Origin: Brucella intermedia LMG 3301
Lineage (GTDB): Bacteria > Pseudomonadota > Alphaproteobacteria > Rhizobiales > Rhizobiaceae
Assembly: GCF_000182645.1 (NCBI RefSeq)
Contig: NZ_ACQA01000002.1
Location: 744,001-808,000, forward strand
Direction of reading: 5' to 3'
Length of the DNA stretch: 64,000 bases
Shown: one piece after another, positions 21,049 to 31,088 of the stretch
Numbering within the stretch: the stretch's first letter is position 1
How the letters are laid out: each line of letters begins with the position of its first letter
The notes under the pieces: model-generated
What the model saw: the letters and a program-made list of their open reading frames with translations, nothing else
What the model was told of the DNA's origin: nothing
Database searches by the model: none
Program-made: the position numbers and the translations under genes

Positions 21049-21966
21049 TCAGTAATCGGGCGATTTCTGCGGCGTCTGGGAACTGTTCAGATTCAGCATC
21101 GGAATCGCTCCGTTGGGCAGCATTGTGGTCGGCAGTTGACCATCCCATTTCTCGGCCTGCGTCAATGCAACGAGACCCGGATTGTCGCGAAGTGCATCGC
21201 CACGCGCCTTGATGGCGGTTGCCTCCGCCTCGCCCTTCAGCCTGATCGCGTCAGCCTCGGCTTCCGCCTGAAGACGAACGGCATCCGCCTGCGCCTCTGC
21301 TTCGGCGCGGCGAGCATCTGCCTGCGCTTTTGCCTGCGTCACGGTGATTTCAGCCTGCACCTTTTCGCGCTCTGCATTCTGACGAAGCCGCTGCACTTCA
21401 ACTTCGGCCAACATGCGCTGTTCGATGGACTGCTCATAAGAGTCCGAAAAGTCGATATTCTCGATCTGCACCGTGTCGATGATAACCGGACCGCGCACAC
21501 TGTTCTGAATGGCCTGCGCAATTTCCTGATTGAGACGGCTTCGTTCCTGAATAGCCTCCACGGCATTGAATTTGCCGAAAACCGTCTTGCTTTCCTCGAA
21601 AACGCGCCGCTCTACAAGGCGGGACAGGAGCCCGTCTTCACCGCCATAGGTCGCGTAGACTTCTTCCACGCGGTCTGGCGGAATGCGATAGTTGACCGAC
21701 AGGTTCATCGTGGCTGGTTGCTGGTCGCGGCTATAGGCTTCCATGCTGTTATAGATCGCAGCTTTGGATTGCACCGATATTCGTACGATAGAATCGATCA
21801 CCGGAATTTTGAAACCGAGGCCGGGTTGTGCAACGCCGGAAACAGCACCGTAGCGCAAAACAACGCCACGCTCGCCTTCATCAATCGTGTACCAGGAACC
21901 AAGTACTACGCTCAATATACCGAGTAAAATTACACCGGCTATTGCTTTGGGTAAAATCGCGCGCAT
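21049..21966 (-). CDS. Prohibitin-like SPFH/Band 7 membrane protein
   Basis: A 305-residue protein: one N-terminal transmembrane segment (residues 8-25), then an SPFH domain (IDEGERGVVLRYGAV to IENIDFSD) and a long Ala/Glu/Arg-rich coiled coil (about residues 190-260), ending in a short low-complexity tail. Proteins of this type form ring-like scaffolds in the inner membrane, often linked to FtsH or to lipid microdomains. It is convergent with the hydrolase gene and has no operon partner visible, so a specific role cannot be assigned. Confidence 0.88.
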   Translation of the reverse strand: MRAILPKAIAGVILLGILSVVLGSWYTIDEGERGVVLRYGAVSGVAQPGLGFKIPVIDSIVRISVQSKAAIYNSMEAYSRDQQPATMNLSVNYRIPPDRVEEVYATYGGEDGLLSRLVERRVFEESKTVFGKFNAVEAIQERSRLNQEIAQAIQNSVRGPVIIDTVQIENIDFSDSYEQSIEQRMLAEVEVQRLRQNAEREKVQAEITVTQAKAQADARRAEAEAQADAVRLQAEAEADAIRLKGEAEATAIKARGDALRDNPGLVALTQAEKWDGQLPTTMLPNGAIPMLNLNSSQTPQKSPDY

Positions 21967-22107
21967 CCTGTCTCCTTTGGCGCTCTGTTGTAACAGAGGG
22001 GAACCGAAAGCTTTTCAACAAGCGCGCTGCCGGAACTCACCCCGACCGCCTTTTAGGGTGCACCGCCGTGAATGACAATTACTGGTGGTACAGATGATGA
22101 AGCTAGT

Positions 22108-22140
22108 CCACAAAAACAAAGCCGCCCTTGAAGGGCGGCT
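22108..22140 (-). terminator. Rho-independent terminator of the BA14k gene
   Basis: Read on the minus strand, a perfect 8-bp stem (AGCCGCCC / GGGCGGCT) with a five-base loop is followed by a T-rich stretch (TTTGTTTTTG). It lies 27 bases beyond the stop of the BA14k gene. Confidence 0.85.
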
Positions 22141-22166
22141 TCATTGTGTTCAGCAGTTTTCAACTA

Positions 22167-22685
22167 TCAATATGGCGAATAACACTGCTGGCGGGGGCCG
22201 TTATACGGCTGAAAAGTATTATCCGAGGCCCTATATGAGCGATAACGATTATAGCACCACTGTACATGTGAATTGCTGTAACCATAAGCCGGTGCGCGAT
22301 AGACTGGCGGGGGCGGTGGCGGCGGAGCGGCAATCGCACCACCGATGATTGCACCGGCGCCGAACGCAGCGAGCGGATACCACCAACCGTCATTATGCCG
22401 GCGATAGCCGTGGCGATAATAGCGGTCACCGCGATAACCATTCCAGTAACCCGGCCCCGGGCGGTATGGCCGGCCATGCCAGCCCGGACGAGGCCCCGGC
22501 CGATAGCCGCCCCAGTGCCCATGGCCCGGTCCGCGACGCCAGCGGTCATCCCGAACCTGTTGAACATGCTCGTTGCTCGCCGCAGGCGCAGTTGGCATGA
22601 CGGGCGCAGCCGAGACCGGGACTATCGCGCCGATCAAAAAGCTCGCACCGACAAGGCCGACCATCATCTTTTTGAAGGTGTTCAT
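22167..22685 (-). CDS. BA14k-family exported protein
   Basis: A 172-residue protein from ATG 22685, with a signal peptide ending near VSAAP. The middle is rich in Arg, Gly, His, Pro and Tyr, then a glycine-zipper-like hydrophobic segment ([15 protein letters not shown]) and a proline run. The C-terminal block [19 protein letters not shown], then QQCYSPY, is the BA14k signature. In Brucella the founding member is an immunoreactive protein with lectin-like activity, probably envelope-located. An upstream in-frame start at 22700 exists but the inner ATG gives a normal signal peptide. Confidence 0.88.
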   Translation of the reverse strand: MNTFKKMMVGLVGASFLIGAIVPVSAAPVMPTAPAASNEHVQQVRDDRWRRGPGHGHWGGYRPGPRPGWHGRPYRPGPGYWNGYRGDRYYRHGYRRHNDGWWYPLAAFGAGAIIGGAIAAPPPPPPPVYRAPAYGYSNSHVQWCYNRYRSYRASDNTFQPYNGPRQQCYSPY

Positions 22686-22934
22686 CCTGTGCTTCTCCAT
22701 TTCAATGATGCCATCATTGCCGTCTGTTTATGAATGTCCGCTGAACGTTGCGGGGAAAATCTGCCGGCTCCCTGTTTTCTCCCCGCAACGCGGCATGTTT
22801 CATGCGGCTTCTAACGGAGGAGACGACAATTGGTTCTCGCTATTCCATTATTTTCGTTAGCAAATTGCGAGACAATCGGATAACTTGCGTGAAGTAGGGC
22901 AGCTTGTAAGCGTTTTCAGGGAGTGGGGTTTGCA

Positions 22935-24410
22935 TTGGCAACAAAAGCAGGGCCGTCCGTAAAAATTTTGGGAACATCTTTTTCCCAGGAAGCGGATCCT
23001 TTCACGGCGGCAGTTCAACTGACGCCCATGCCGATGCTCATCACCAATCCCCGCCTGCCCGATAACCCCATCGTCTTTGCCAACAAGGCCTTCCAGAACC
23101 TGACAGGCTATGAAGCCGATGAAATCATTGGGAAGAATTGCCGTTTCCTGCAAGGCCCCGGCACGGACCCGAAACATGTCGAGATGATCCGCGCGGCAAT
23201 CGAAACGGAACAGTCGATCGATATCGATATTCTCAATTACAAGAAGTCAGGCGAACCATTCTGGAACCGGCTTCACATCTCCCCTGTCAAGACCGAAGCA
23301 GGCGAACTCCATCACTTCGTTTCATCACAGCTCGATGTGACCCTGGAACTCGGCAAGCTGGTCGAGCTGGAAAAAGAACGCGAAACGCTTTCGCTTGAAA
23401 AAGAGCGCAGCAACGATCAGCTGCAATATATCATCGAAGTGGCGAATGTTGGCTTCTGGACGCGGGATTATCATACGGGCGAAATCAGCTGTTCATCGGA
23501 ATACAGGCGTATTTTCGGGCTGACGCCGGATGAGCCGGTCAACTATGACAAGATCATCGAAATGGTGGTGCTGGAAGACCGGATTGCACTGATCCAGCGG
23601 TCGCAGGAATCTTTCGCGACCGGCAAGTCTTTCCGGATGGAATATCGCATCACGAACAGGCTGGGTCAGGTGCGCTGGGTTGAAACCCGAGCCAAGGCAC
23701 TGACGGGCAAGTCACCGACGCTTCTGGGTATCGTCATCGACGTCACGGAGCGCAAGAAAGCCGAAGCTGACAAGGCTTTGGTCACCCGCGAAATTTCACA
23801 TCGGTTCAAGAACTCGATGGCGATGGTGCAATCCATCGCCAACCAGACCTTGCGGAACGCCACCGATCCGCAGACCGCGAACGAGTTGTTCAGCGAGCGG
23901 CTGCGCGCACTTAGCCAGGCCCACGACATGCTGCTGCGTGAGGACTGGACGGGCACCACGATCAACCAGATCTGCGACACCGCGCTTGCCCCTTTCAACA
24001 GCACGTTCGGTCATCGAATCCGTACCCATGGTCCGGCACTGGTGGTGAGCGACCGGGTAACCGTCTCCCTTTCACTGGGCCTGTATGAACTGGCAACCAA
24101 CGCGGTGAAATACGGCGCGCTGTCCAACGAAAGCGGCACCGTCCAATTCGACTGGAATGTCGTTCAAAGGCAGGGCGAGCAGAAACTTCATATGCGCTGG
24201 ATCGAAAGCGGCGGACCTCCAGTCGAACGTCCTGCCCGGCGAGGCTTTGGCCAGCGGCTGCTCTACTCCGTTCTCGCAGGCGAGTTGAAGGCAAAATGCG
24301 ATATCGACTTCGCGCCGGGCGGACTGGTAATTGATGTCCTCGCTCCCATGACAGCGGATGTGTTTCCGCAACTCGAGGGCATTTCACGTTCGCAGGCTGA
24401 GTCCGTCTGA
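22935..24410 (+). CDS. Blue-light-activated LOV-PAS histidine kinase (LOV-HK)
   Basis: A 491-residue cytoplasmic sensor kinase. The LOV domain has the flavin-adduct motif GKNCRFLQG; a second PAS domain (about residues 160-280, ending VTERKKA) follows; then an HWE/HisKA_2-type kinase with phospho-acceptor in ISHRFKNSM and the N-box [12 protein letters not shown]. In Brucella abortus, LOV-HK is light-activated and raises virulence. The start is unclear: GTG 22923 has no room for a ribosome binding site, whereas TTG 22935 has AGGGAG upstream and would make the adduct cysteine Cys69, the number I recall for B. abortus. A terminator follows the stop. Confidence 0.93.
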   Translation: MATKAGPSVKILGTSFSQEADPFTAAVQLTPMPMLITNPRLPDNPIVFANKAFQNLTGYEADEIIGKNCRFLQGPGTDPKHVEMIRAAIETEQSIDIDILNYKKSGEPFWNRLHISPVKTEAGELHHFVSSQLDVTLELGKLVELEKERETLSLEKERSNDQLQYIIEVANVGFWTRDYHTGEISCSSEYRRIFGLTPDEPVNYDKIIEMVVLEDRIALIQRSQESFATGKSFRMEYRITNRLGQVRWVETRAKALTGKSPTLLGIVIDVTERKKAEADKALVTREISHRFKNSMAMVQSIANQTLRNATDPQTANELFSERLRALSQAHDMLLREDWTGTTINQICDTALAPFNSTFGHRIRTHGPALVVSDRVTVSLSLGLYELATNAVKYGALSNESGTVQFDWNVVQRQGEQKLHMRWIESGGPPVERPARRGFGQRLLYSVLAGELKAKCDIDFAPGGLVIDVLAPMTADVFPQLEGISRSQAESV

Positions 24411-24411
24411 T

Positions 24412-24442
24412 GAAAAAGAGCAGCGAAAACGCTGCTCTTTTC
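24412..24442. terminator. Bidirectional rho-independent terminator
   Basis: A 10-bp perfect stem (AAGAGCAGCG / CGCTGCTCTT) around an AAAA loop, with T-rich sequence on one side and A-rich sequence on the other. It separates the convergent LOV-HK gene and the small exported-protein gene and can serve both. Confidence 0.88.
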
Positions 24443-24446
24443 TTCT

Positions 24447-24782
24447 TTAGTTGTGCGGGCCGCGACGGCGCGGCTCGATATATACGCGGTCACGATGACG
24501 GTGGCGATCATGGCGCCAGCGAGCACGGTCGCGTTCGCGATAATAGCGGGGTGAATGACGATCCCACCCGCGACGGTCATCGCGCCAGCGGCGATCCCAG
24601 ACGCAGCGACCGCTTCGCGTACGAACCGCACCACGAGGGCAGCGATAATCAACCTGAATGGCAGAACCAGCGCCATGGGCACCGACAGCCGGTAGTGCGG
24701 CCGGAGCAACAGGCGTGGCCGCTTCAGCAACAGCAGTTAGCGCGAAAAGCGCGAGAGCCGCAGAAACCAACTTGAATTTCAT
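24447..24782 (-). CDS. Small exported Arg/His-rich basic protein, function unknown
   Basis: A 111-residue protein with a clear signal peptide (MKFKLVSAALALFALTAVAEAA). The mature part has two cysteines spaced as in CPRGAVRTRSGRC, then a very basic, Arg/Asp/His/Tyr-rich tail ending RRGPHN. I recognise no named domain; similar short basic exported proteins are common in Rhizobiales. It ends only four bases from the LOV-HK terminator. Confidence 0.7.
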   Translation of the reverse strand: MKFKLVSAALALFALTAVAEAATPVAPAALPAVGAHGAGSAIQVDYRCPRGAVRTRSGRCVWDRRWRDDRRGWDRHSPRYYRERDRARWRHDRHRHRDRVYIEPRRRGPHN

Positions 24783-25104
24783 TCCATTTTCCTTTTCAGA
24801 GCTGTCCAGAATTGGAATATCTTGCCCACAAATACCTAGGTCAGACAGGCGAGTGGTAAAGTCACTTAATCTTACGGCGAGCTATCAATCTCGACCCCGC
24901 CCCATCAAACGGGACGCCGCACACCACCTGCAATTTTGCTGGGGTATTTTTAAGAGAATCTGGATATCAGAAGCCAATTGAATTCGCATGCTATCCCTTG
25001 AAGCAAGGGAAGAGCTGCAGAATCTCCAATCCGCAAAGCCGATCCTGCGCCGGTTCACGTCCGGTAGCGGGCGGAGCTTTGCGGCTGTCGCAAGGAGCAG
25101 GAAC
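24783..25104. other. Divergent promoter region
   Basis: About 320 bases between the small exported-protein gene and the globin-coupled cyclase. It contains a short hairpin (CCCTTGAAGCAAGGG near 25000) and an in-frame upstream extension of the cyclase frame to 24988 that lacks a ribosome binding site. Nothing else is recognised. Confidence 0.5.
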
Positions 25105-26526
25105 ATGGATCATTCGGCCTCTAAAATCGGCGCCATAAGGGGCGAGAAAACCGGTCTGGTTACGACCCAGATCGAATGGATCGAACTGGTCGGCGGCTTG
25201 CCGGAGCAAGATTCGCTCTTCCTTCGCGACCTGATCGGGCGGCACCGTGAGCAGTTCGTTGGTGTGTTCTATGATCGTCTGATGAGCAATCGTGATGCGG
25301 CAACTTTTCTGTCCCAGAAAATGGTCCAGGAGCGCCTGCACAACTCGCTGAGCGATTGGCTCCTGAAAATGTTCGAGAGAACCGCCGGCGATGTTGACGC
25401 ATTCATCCGTGAGCAGCGCAAGGTCGGCGAAGTCCACGCCCGCATCGACGTACCGATCCATGTCGTCATGCAGGGCGCGCGCCTGCTCAAGAACGAGATC
25501 GTCCGTCAGCTGAAGCTGGAAGTTGCCACACGCGAGGGTCTGGCGCGTCTGATCGTGCATGTCAGCAATGCAATCGACATTGCGATTGAAATCATGAGCC
25601 AGTCCTTCGTGAAAGACGCGCGCGAAAGCGCCCAGACCGACGAAGCCTATCGGGCCTTTACGCTGAGCCATGATTTTCCGCTTGAGCGAGAATCGCAACG
25701 TGCCGCACTCATGGAATGGAGCCAGTCGCTCCTTTTCAATCTCTATGGCAATCCCGACAGCCCGCTTCACACGCTGGCCAGCTCGGACTTCGGATTATGG
25801 TTGCAGCATAAGGCCGATCTCATGTTCTCCAATTCCTCGACGCTGGAAAATATCCGCCGGAATGTAGAACATATAGACAATGTGCTCCTTCCGGCCATCA
25901 ACGGCGCCCGCAAAGATAACCCGACTGAACTCGCTGCCTCCCTGTCACTGTTCCAGACAAAGATCGGGGAAGTGAAGTTTCTGCTATCCGAACTTTTTCA
26001 GGCGGCTGCGGCCATGGAAACGGGCCGCGATCCTCTGACCCGCGCGCTCAATCGTCGTTTCATGCCCTCGATCCTGACCCGCGAAGTGCGCATGGCGTCC
26101 CAAAAGGCAATGGATTTAAGCGTTCTGATGATCGATATCGATCACTTCAAGAACATCAATGACACCTACGGGCACAGCAGTGGCGATGCGGTTCTTCAGC
26201 AGGTGGCCGAAACGATCCTTTCGCTCTGCCGCCCAAGCGATTTCGTGTTCCGCTATGGCGGCGAGGAATTTCTGGTCGCGCTTGTCGAAGCCGACGAGGA
26301 CAAGGCATTTGCAATCGGCGAGGAACTGCGCAGACAGATAGCCCAACAACCTATGAACCTACCCGATGGCGCGCGTCAGTCTGTCACCCTGTCCATCGGT
26401 GTTGCGGCATTCAATGGTCATCCGGATTACAGCCACCTCGTGAACGCTGCTGACCGGGCGCTCTATCGCGCCAAGCAAGCCGGTCGCAATCGCTGTGAAA
26501 AGGAAGTACCGCTCGCGATTGATTGA
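25105..26526 (+). CDS. Globin-coupled diguanylate cyclase (DosC-like)
   Basis: A 473-residue protein. The N-terminal ~160 residues form a globin sensor: [16 protein letters not shown] carries the candidate proximal haem histidine (His111). A helical middle region precedes a C-terminal GGDEF domain with active site RYGGEEF and, five residues before it, an RPSD sequence matching the product-inhibition I-site RxxD. It probably makes cyclic-di-GMP in response to oxygen or another gas ligand. ATG 25105 is chosen because CAAGGAGCAGGAAC precedes it. It is followed by lipB on the same strand. Confidence 0.88.
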   Translation: MDHSASKIGAIRGEKTGLVTTQIEWIELVGGLPEQDSLFLRDLIGRHREQFVGVFYDRLMSNRDAATFLSQKMVQERLHNSLSDWLLKMFERTAGDVDAFIREQRKVGEVHARIDVPIHVVMQGARLLKNEIVRQLKLEVATREGLARLIVHVSNAIDIAIEIMSQSFVKDARESAQTDEAYRAFTLSHDFPLERESQRAALMEWSQSLLFNLYGNPDSPLHTLASSDFGLWLQHKADLMFSNSSTLENIRRNVEHIDNVLLPAINGARKDNPTELAASLSLFQTKIGEVKFLLSELFQAAAAMETGRDPLTRALNRRFMPSILTREVRMASQKAMDLSVLMIDIDHFKNINDTYGHSSGDAVLQQVAETILSLCRPSDFVFRYGGEEFLVALVEADEDKAFAIGEELRRQIAQQPMNLPDGARQSVTLSIGVAAFNGHPDYSHLVNAADRALYRAKQAGRNRCEKEVPLAID

Positions 26527-26584
26527 TTGCAGAGGCATTTTGACATCTGGCGATTACGCTGCAAAACCGCCATATGCTCCCATC

Positions 26585-27352
26585 ATGACGAATAGCTCCG
26601 TTTCCCCCGTTTCCGATATTGCCTCACCAAAGCCGCGCGAGCGCAACGCGCTGGAGACGCGTTTTCTGCCGCAACAGGCAGATGCACCGCCGGTGGACTG
26701 GGTTGTCGCAGACGGGCTGACGGACTACGAGGAAGCACTTGCCTTCATGGAAGCGCGTGTGCAGGCCATTCGGGAAGGCACCGCTAACGAACTCGTATGG
26801 CTGGTCGAACATCCTTCGCTTTACACGGCAGGAACAAGCGCCAATGCAAGCGACCTGCTGGCGCCCGACAGCCTGCCCGTGTTCAACACGGGGCGCGGCG
26901 GGGAATATACCTATCACGGGCCAGGCCAGCGTGTTGCCTATGTGATGCTGGACCTGAAACGCCGCCGCGAGGATGTGCGTGCCTTCGTGACGGCGCTCGA
27001 ACAATGGATCATCGAGAGCCTGGCCGAGTTCAACATCAAAGGCGAACGGCGTGAGGATCGCGTTGGCGTATGGGTAACGCGGCCTGAAAAGCCCCGCCTG
27101 GCCAATGGCGGCATGTGCGAAGACAAGATCGCGGCTATCGGCATCCGTCTGCGGCGCTGGGTGAGCTTCCACGGCATAGCCATCAATGTCGAACCGGATC
27201 TCAACCATTATTCCGGCATCGTGCCTTGCGGCATCTCCGAACATGGCGTTACCAGCCTTGTCGATCTGGGCTTGCCGGTGACGATGGGCGACATGGACGT
27301 CGCTTTGGGAAAGGCGTTCGAGACGGTATTCGGTCCGCGTCAGCTCAAATAG
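26585..27352 (+). CDS. lipB: Octanoyl-[acyl-carrier-protein]:protein N-octanoyltransferase LipB
   Basis: A 255-residue enzyme that moves octanoate from ACP to the lipoyl domains of oxo-acid dehydrogenases and the glycine cleavage H protein. Family marks: [12 protein letters not shown], the [12 protein letters not shown] block, the lysine-bearing [17 protein letters not shown], and the catalytic cysteine in GIVPCGI. An N-terminal extension of about 30 residues precedes the fold, usual in this group. ATG 26585 is preferred; the open frame begins inside the preceding gene. Confidence 0.95.
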   Translation: MTNSSVSPVSDIASPKPRERNALETRFLPQQADAPPVDWVVADGLTDYEEALAFMEARVQAIREGTANELVWLVEHPSLYTAGTSANASDLLAPDSLPVFNTGRGGEYTYHGPGQRVAYVMLDLKRRREDVRAFVTALEQWIIESLAEFNIKGERREDRVGVWVTRPEKPRLANGGMCEDKIAAIGIRLRRWVSFHGIAINVEPDLNHYSGIVPCGISEHGVTSLVDLGLPVTMGDMDVALGKAFETVFGPRQLK

Positions 27353-27358
27353 TTCTGC

Positions 27359-28288
27359 TCACGCCACTGCGTCGGCCTTCACCCGGCGCTCGCGCATGAA
27401 AACATAAAAACCCGATCCGACGATGATTGCGATACCGAGCCATTTCGATGGCGTCGGGAAATCGCCGAATACTATCAGGCCAACCAGAACCGCATTGACG
27501 ATTTCAAGATACTGGAACGGCGCCAGCATGGATGCTGGTGCGAGCTTGAACGCCTGCACGACCATGAGGTGACTGACAGTGCCGATTGTTCCAAGAAGCA
27601 GCAGGAGCAGCCAGGGCTGGATGCCCTGCGGCAGCCCGAAACTCAGATCGCCAAGCCCCGCCGCAGTTCCATAGATCATGGCGAGCCCCGCAAACATCCA
27701 GCCGCCCACACCGGCATAAAACTGCATGACAAGCGGGCTTTCCTTCGCACCGTATTTGCGATTCAAAATGAGATAGATCGCAAAAGTTACGGCGGTCGCG
27801 AGCGGCAGAAGCGAGACCGCGCCGAAAATCTCGAAACTCGGCTGGATTACTATCATCGTCCCGATGAGACCGATACCGACAGCACTGAATCTTCTCCAGC
27901 CCACTTTCTCCTTCAGGAAAATGGCCGAAAACAGCGTCAGAATAAGAGGCTCGGCAAAGAAGACGGCCATCGCATCGGCCAGCGGCATATACTTGACTGC
28001 CGTAAAGAAGCAGAGCCCGCCAAACCCCATCAGCGCACCGCGAATGAGGTTGCCTGCCAGATGCTGCGTTCGCAACGCTGCAAAGCCGCCGACCATGAGC
28101 AGGATGAAGAACATCAGCCAGCACTGAACGAAGAAGCGCATGAAGGTCACGGTTGCCGGAGGCATATGGTCTGCCATGGCGAGCCACTTGCCGATGGCAT
28201 CCATCAGCGGCAGCAGAAGCACCGAGAGCACCATGATCGCCATGCCTTTTACGTGCGCTTCCATGCCGCCTGTCGCGCTGCTCTGCAT
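27359..28288 (-). CDS. EamA/DMT-family membrane transporter
   Basis: A 309-residue protein with ten predicted transmembrane helices in two EamA repeats (first repeat to about residue 150, ending EKVGWRRFSAVGIGLIG; second ending GDFPTPSKWLGIAIIVG). Such proteins export amino acids, nucleosides or other small molecules, or act as importers; the substrate cannot be read from sequence. It is convergent with lipB, with only seven bases between the stop codons. Confidence 0.88.
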   Translation of the reverse strand: MQSSATGGMEAHVKGMAIMVLSVLLLPLMDAIGKWLAMADHMPPATVTFMRFFVQCWLMFFILLMVGGFAALRTQHLAGNLIRGALMGFGGLCFFTAVKYMPLADAMAVFFAEPLILTLFSAIFLKEKVGWRRFSAVGIGLIGTMIVIQPSFEIFGAVSLLPLATAVTFAIYLILNRKYGAKESPLVMQFYAGVGGWMFAGLAMIYGTAAGLGDLSFGLPQGIQPWLLLLLLGTIGTVSHLMVVQAFKLAPASMLAPFQYLEIVNAVLVGLIVFGDFPTPSKWLGIAIIVGSGFYVFMRERRVKADAVA

Positions 28289-28596
28289 TTCAAACTCTCG
28301 GTATCTGGAATGTCCCCGCTATGGCTCTATGCGAACTGCCGCAGCGTTTCCATCCAATTTGACCGGAATTGCCCCGCTTGTTTGACTTTCGACCGCTTTC
28401 TGGTGCAAATCAGTTCCGTTCTGGACAAAACCCTTTGAAAAAGCCGTGCGCAAACGGAACGTAAGGCGAACTTTAGTCGCCTTTCGCGAGCGCGCGTGGC
28501 ATCATTCAAGTGATTCGCGAACAGTATTTTCCGGTCTTTGGCGAGCAGGCTCGACAGCGGCCTCCTGAAATTCAGATAGAGAGCTTTTCGGAACAA
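28289..28596. other. Divergent region between the EamA transporter and parE
   Basis: About 308 bases that must hold both promoters. The parE frame stays open upstream to 28510 but the likely start is at 28597. I see no repeat, operator or RNA gene. Confidence 0.5.
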
Positions 28597-30708
28597 ATGG
28601 ACGATAGCAACGATCTCTTCTCGAGAGTGGTCAACAATGCCCGGGCCCGAGAACAGGAACAGGGGCGACAGAGCGAAAAACCTGTGGCGCCGCAACCTGT
28701 TGCGCAGCCGGTGGCAGCGCCGTCGCTCTCTGTTCCAAAGCCGGTAACCGCCAAGGCGCCGCCTGCTTCATCGGCAGGCGATGACTATAATGCTTCGTCC
28801 ATCCGTGTTCTGGAGGGTCTGGAACCCGTACGCCTGCGCCCCGGCATGTATATTGGCGGCACGGACGAAAAGGCGCTGCATCACCTCTTCGCCGAAGTCA
28901 TCGACAACTCGATGGACGAGGCGGTGGCGGGACACGCCAATTTCATCGAAGTCAGTTTCGACGCCGACGGATTTGTCACCGTTTCGGACAATGGGCGCGG
29001 CATTCCAGTGGACGAACATCCCCAGGTGCCGGGAAAATCCACGCTCGAAGTCATCATGACCAAGCTGCATGCTGGCGGCAAATTCGACGGCAAGGCTTAT
29101 GAAACGTCAGGCGGCCTGCATGGCGTGGGTGTTTCGGTGGTGAATGCCCTTTCGGACGTGCTTGAAGTGGAAGTGGCGCGCAATCGCCGTCTTTATCGGC
29201 AGCGTTTCTCGCGCGGTATTCCGCAGGGCGGACTGGAAGATGTCGGCGAAGTGCATAACCGTCGCGGCACCCGTGTCCGTTTCCACCCGGACCCTGATAT
29301 CTTCGGGAAAACGGCGCAGTTCGATCCGCATCGTCTCTATCGCATGGCGCGCTCGAAGGCCTATCTGTTCGGCGGGGTTGAAATCCGCTGGAACTGCGAT
29401 CCTTCCCTCCTCGACCCGAAGAAGGAAACGCCGGAGAAGGCGGTGTTCCACTTCCCCGGCGGCCTGAAAGACTATCTCGAGGCATCGCTTGGCAAGGAAC
29501 ATCAGGTCACGCGCGAGGTTTTCGCAGGCAAGACCGAAAAGCAGGGTGGCCACGGCGCGGTTGAATGGGCCGTTTCATGGTTTGGCGGCGACGGTTTCGT
29601 CCATTCCTATTGCAACACCATCCCAACCGGCGATGGCGGCACCCATGAGGCAGGCTTGCGCATTGCGCTGACACGCGGCCTGAAAGCCTATGCGGAACTG
29701 ACCAACAATAAACGCGCCTCGATCATCACCACTGACGACGTGATGGTGTCGGCGGCGGGAATGCTGTCGGTCTTCATCCGCGAGCCGGAATTTGTCGGCC
29801 AGACCAAGGACAAGCTTGCCACCGTCGAAGCGCAGCGCATCGTGGAAAATGCAATCCGTGATCCGTTCGATCACTGGCTGACGGCTTCTCCGCAGGAGGC
29901 GTCCCGCCTCCTGGAATGGGTGATCGACCGCGCGGATGAGCGTTTGCGCCGCCGTCAGGAAAAGGAAACTGTCCGCAAAAGCGCGACGCGCAAGCTGCGC
30001 CTGCCGGGCAAGCTCGCCGATTGCACCCAGAACGCGGCCGCCGGGGCGGAACTGTTCATCGTCGAAGGTGACTCGGCAGGCGGTTCGGCCAAGCAGGCAC
30101 GCAATCGCGCCAACCAGGCCATTTTGCCGTTGCGCGGCAAGATTCTGAACGTTGCCAGCGCAGGACGCGAGAAGCTGACGGCGAACCAGCAGATTGCAGA
30201 TCTCATTCAGGCTCTTGGTTGCGGCACACGCAAGAACTATCGGGAAGACGATCTGCGCTATGATCGCGTCATCGTCATGACCGATGCTGACGTCGACGGT
30301 GCGCATATTGCATCCCTGCTCATCACATTCTTCTATCAGGAAATGCCGGACCTGATCCGCAACGGCCACCTCTATCTGGCAGTGCCTCCGCTTTTCCGCT
30401 TGAGCCAGGGCGGAAAGGTCGCCTATGCGCGTGATGAAGCGCATAAGGATGAGCTTCTGCGCACCATGTTTACCGGACGGGGCAAGGTGGAAATAGGCCG
30501 TTTCAAAGGCCTTGGCGAAATGCGCGCCGAACAGCTCAAGGAAACGACCATGGACCCTAAGAAGCGAACGCTTTTGCGTGTCCAGGTGGACGAAGAATAT
30601 GTCGATGAAACCCGCAACACGGTCGATGAACTGATGGGCACCAAGCCGGAAGCTCGTTTCCGTTTCATTCAGGACCGTGCGGCTTTTGTCGAAGAGTTGG
30701 ATATTTAG
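28597..30708 (+). CDS. parE: DNA topoisomerase IV subunit B ParE
   Basis: A 703-residue type II topoisomerase ATPase subunit that, with ParC, decatenates replicated chromosomes. Order: a low-complexity N-terminal extension (about 65 residues), GHKL ATPase (VIDNSMDEA; SDNGRGIPV; GLHGVGVSVVNALS), transducer, and TOPRIM domain with VEGDSAGGSA and the metal-binding DADVDGAHI. The length and the KQARNRANQAILPLRGKILN wording fit ParE better than GyrB, which is about 100 residues longer in this group. The ATG at 28597 gives MDDSNDLFS. A terminator follows the stop. Confidence 0.93.
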   Translation: MDDSNDLFSRVVNNARAREQEQGRQSEKPVAPQPVAQPVAAPSLSVPKPVTAKAPPASSAGDDYNASSIRVLEGLEPVRLRPGMYIGGTDEKALHHLFAEVIDNSMDEAVAGHANFIEVSFDADGFVTVSDNGRGIPVDEHPQVPGKSTLEVIMTKLHAGGKFDGKAYETSGGLHGVGVSVVNALSDVLEVEVARNRRLYRQRFSRGIPQGGLEDVGEVHNRRGTRVRFHPDPDIFGKTAQFDPHRLYRMARSKAYLFGGVEIRWNCDPSLLDPKKETPEKAVFHFPGGLKDYLEASLGKEHQVTREVFAGKTEKQGGHGAVEWAVSWFGGDGFVHSYCNTIPTGDGGTHEAGLRIALTRGLKAYAELTNNKRASIITTDDVMVSAAGMLSVFIREPEFVGQTKDKLATVEAQRIVENAIRDPFDHWLTASPQEASRLLEWVIDRADERLRRRQEKETVRKSATRKLRLPGKLADCTQNAAAGAELFIVEGDSAGGSAKQARNRANQAILPLRGKILNVASAGREKLTANQQIADLIQALGCGTRKNYREDDLRYDRVIVMTDADVDGAHIASLLITFFYQEMPDLIRNGHLYLAVPPLFRLSQGGKVAYARDEAHKDELLRTMFTGRGKVEIGRFKGLGEMRAEQLKETTMDPKKRTLLRVQVDEEYVDETRNTVDELMGTKPEARFRFIQDRAAFVEELDI

Positions 30709-30744
30709 AGCACGTTTCCAGAAAGCCTGAACTGCTCGCGTCCC

Positions 30745-30788
30745 ATGAACGGCAACCCGCAAGCGCGATGCCGTTCATTCTCTTTTTC
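30745..30788 (+). terminator. Rho-independent terminator of parE
   Basis: A perfect 10-bp stem (ATGAACGGCA / TGCCGTTCAT) around a 14-base loop is followed by TCTCTTTTTC. It begins 37 bases after the parE stop. Confidence 0.75.
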
Positions 30789-30823
30789 AATAAAACTGTT
30801 TAAGCCATTGTTAAAATGAAGCT

Positions 30824-31006
30824 TCAAGCTTTCACATCGATGCCGAGCTTGGCTTCAATTTCCTCAATCGATTCCTTGACGAAGAATGTCTGGTCCGTGC
30901 TCAGCGTCACAATACGCGTGCCGGTTCCATAAGTATTGTAGCACAAAACATGATTGAAATTCACGGCGAGCTTCTCCCCGTTTACTTCCGTCAGCATGAT
31001 CCACAT
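30824..31006 (-). CDS. FlbD-like 60-residue protein
   Basis: From the ATG at 31006 the protein is 60 residues: MWIMLTEVNGEKLAVNFNH, then ITVTL-type strand (RIVTLSTDQTFFVKESIEEIEAKLG). The pattern of an LT..NG start, a central TxI/VxL strand and a V.ES.EE helix matches the small FlbD family of flagellar-locus proteins. No flagellar gene is nearby, so FlbD function is not implied. The start is fixed by a strong GGAGGAGGG eight bases upstream; a longer frame to 31081 is disfavoured. Confidence 0.75.
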   Translation of the reverse strand: MWIMLTEVNGEKLAVNFNHVLCYNTYGTGTRIVTLSTDQTFFVKESIEEIEAKLGIDVKA

Positions 31007-31088
31007 CGCTTGCCCTCCTCCTAGTGTATTCACTCTCAAGAAGGATAGGCGCGACAGAACGTTCGGCAATGGTTGCGACAAGCTGGCT

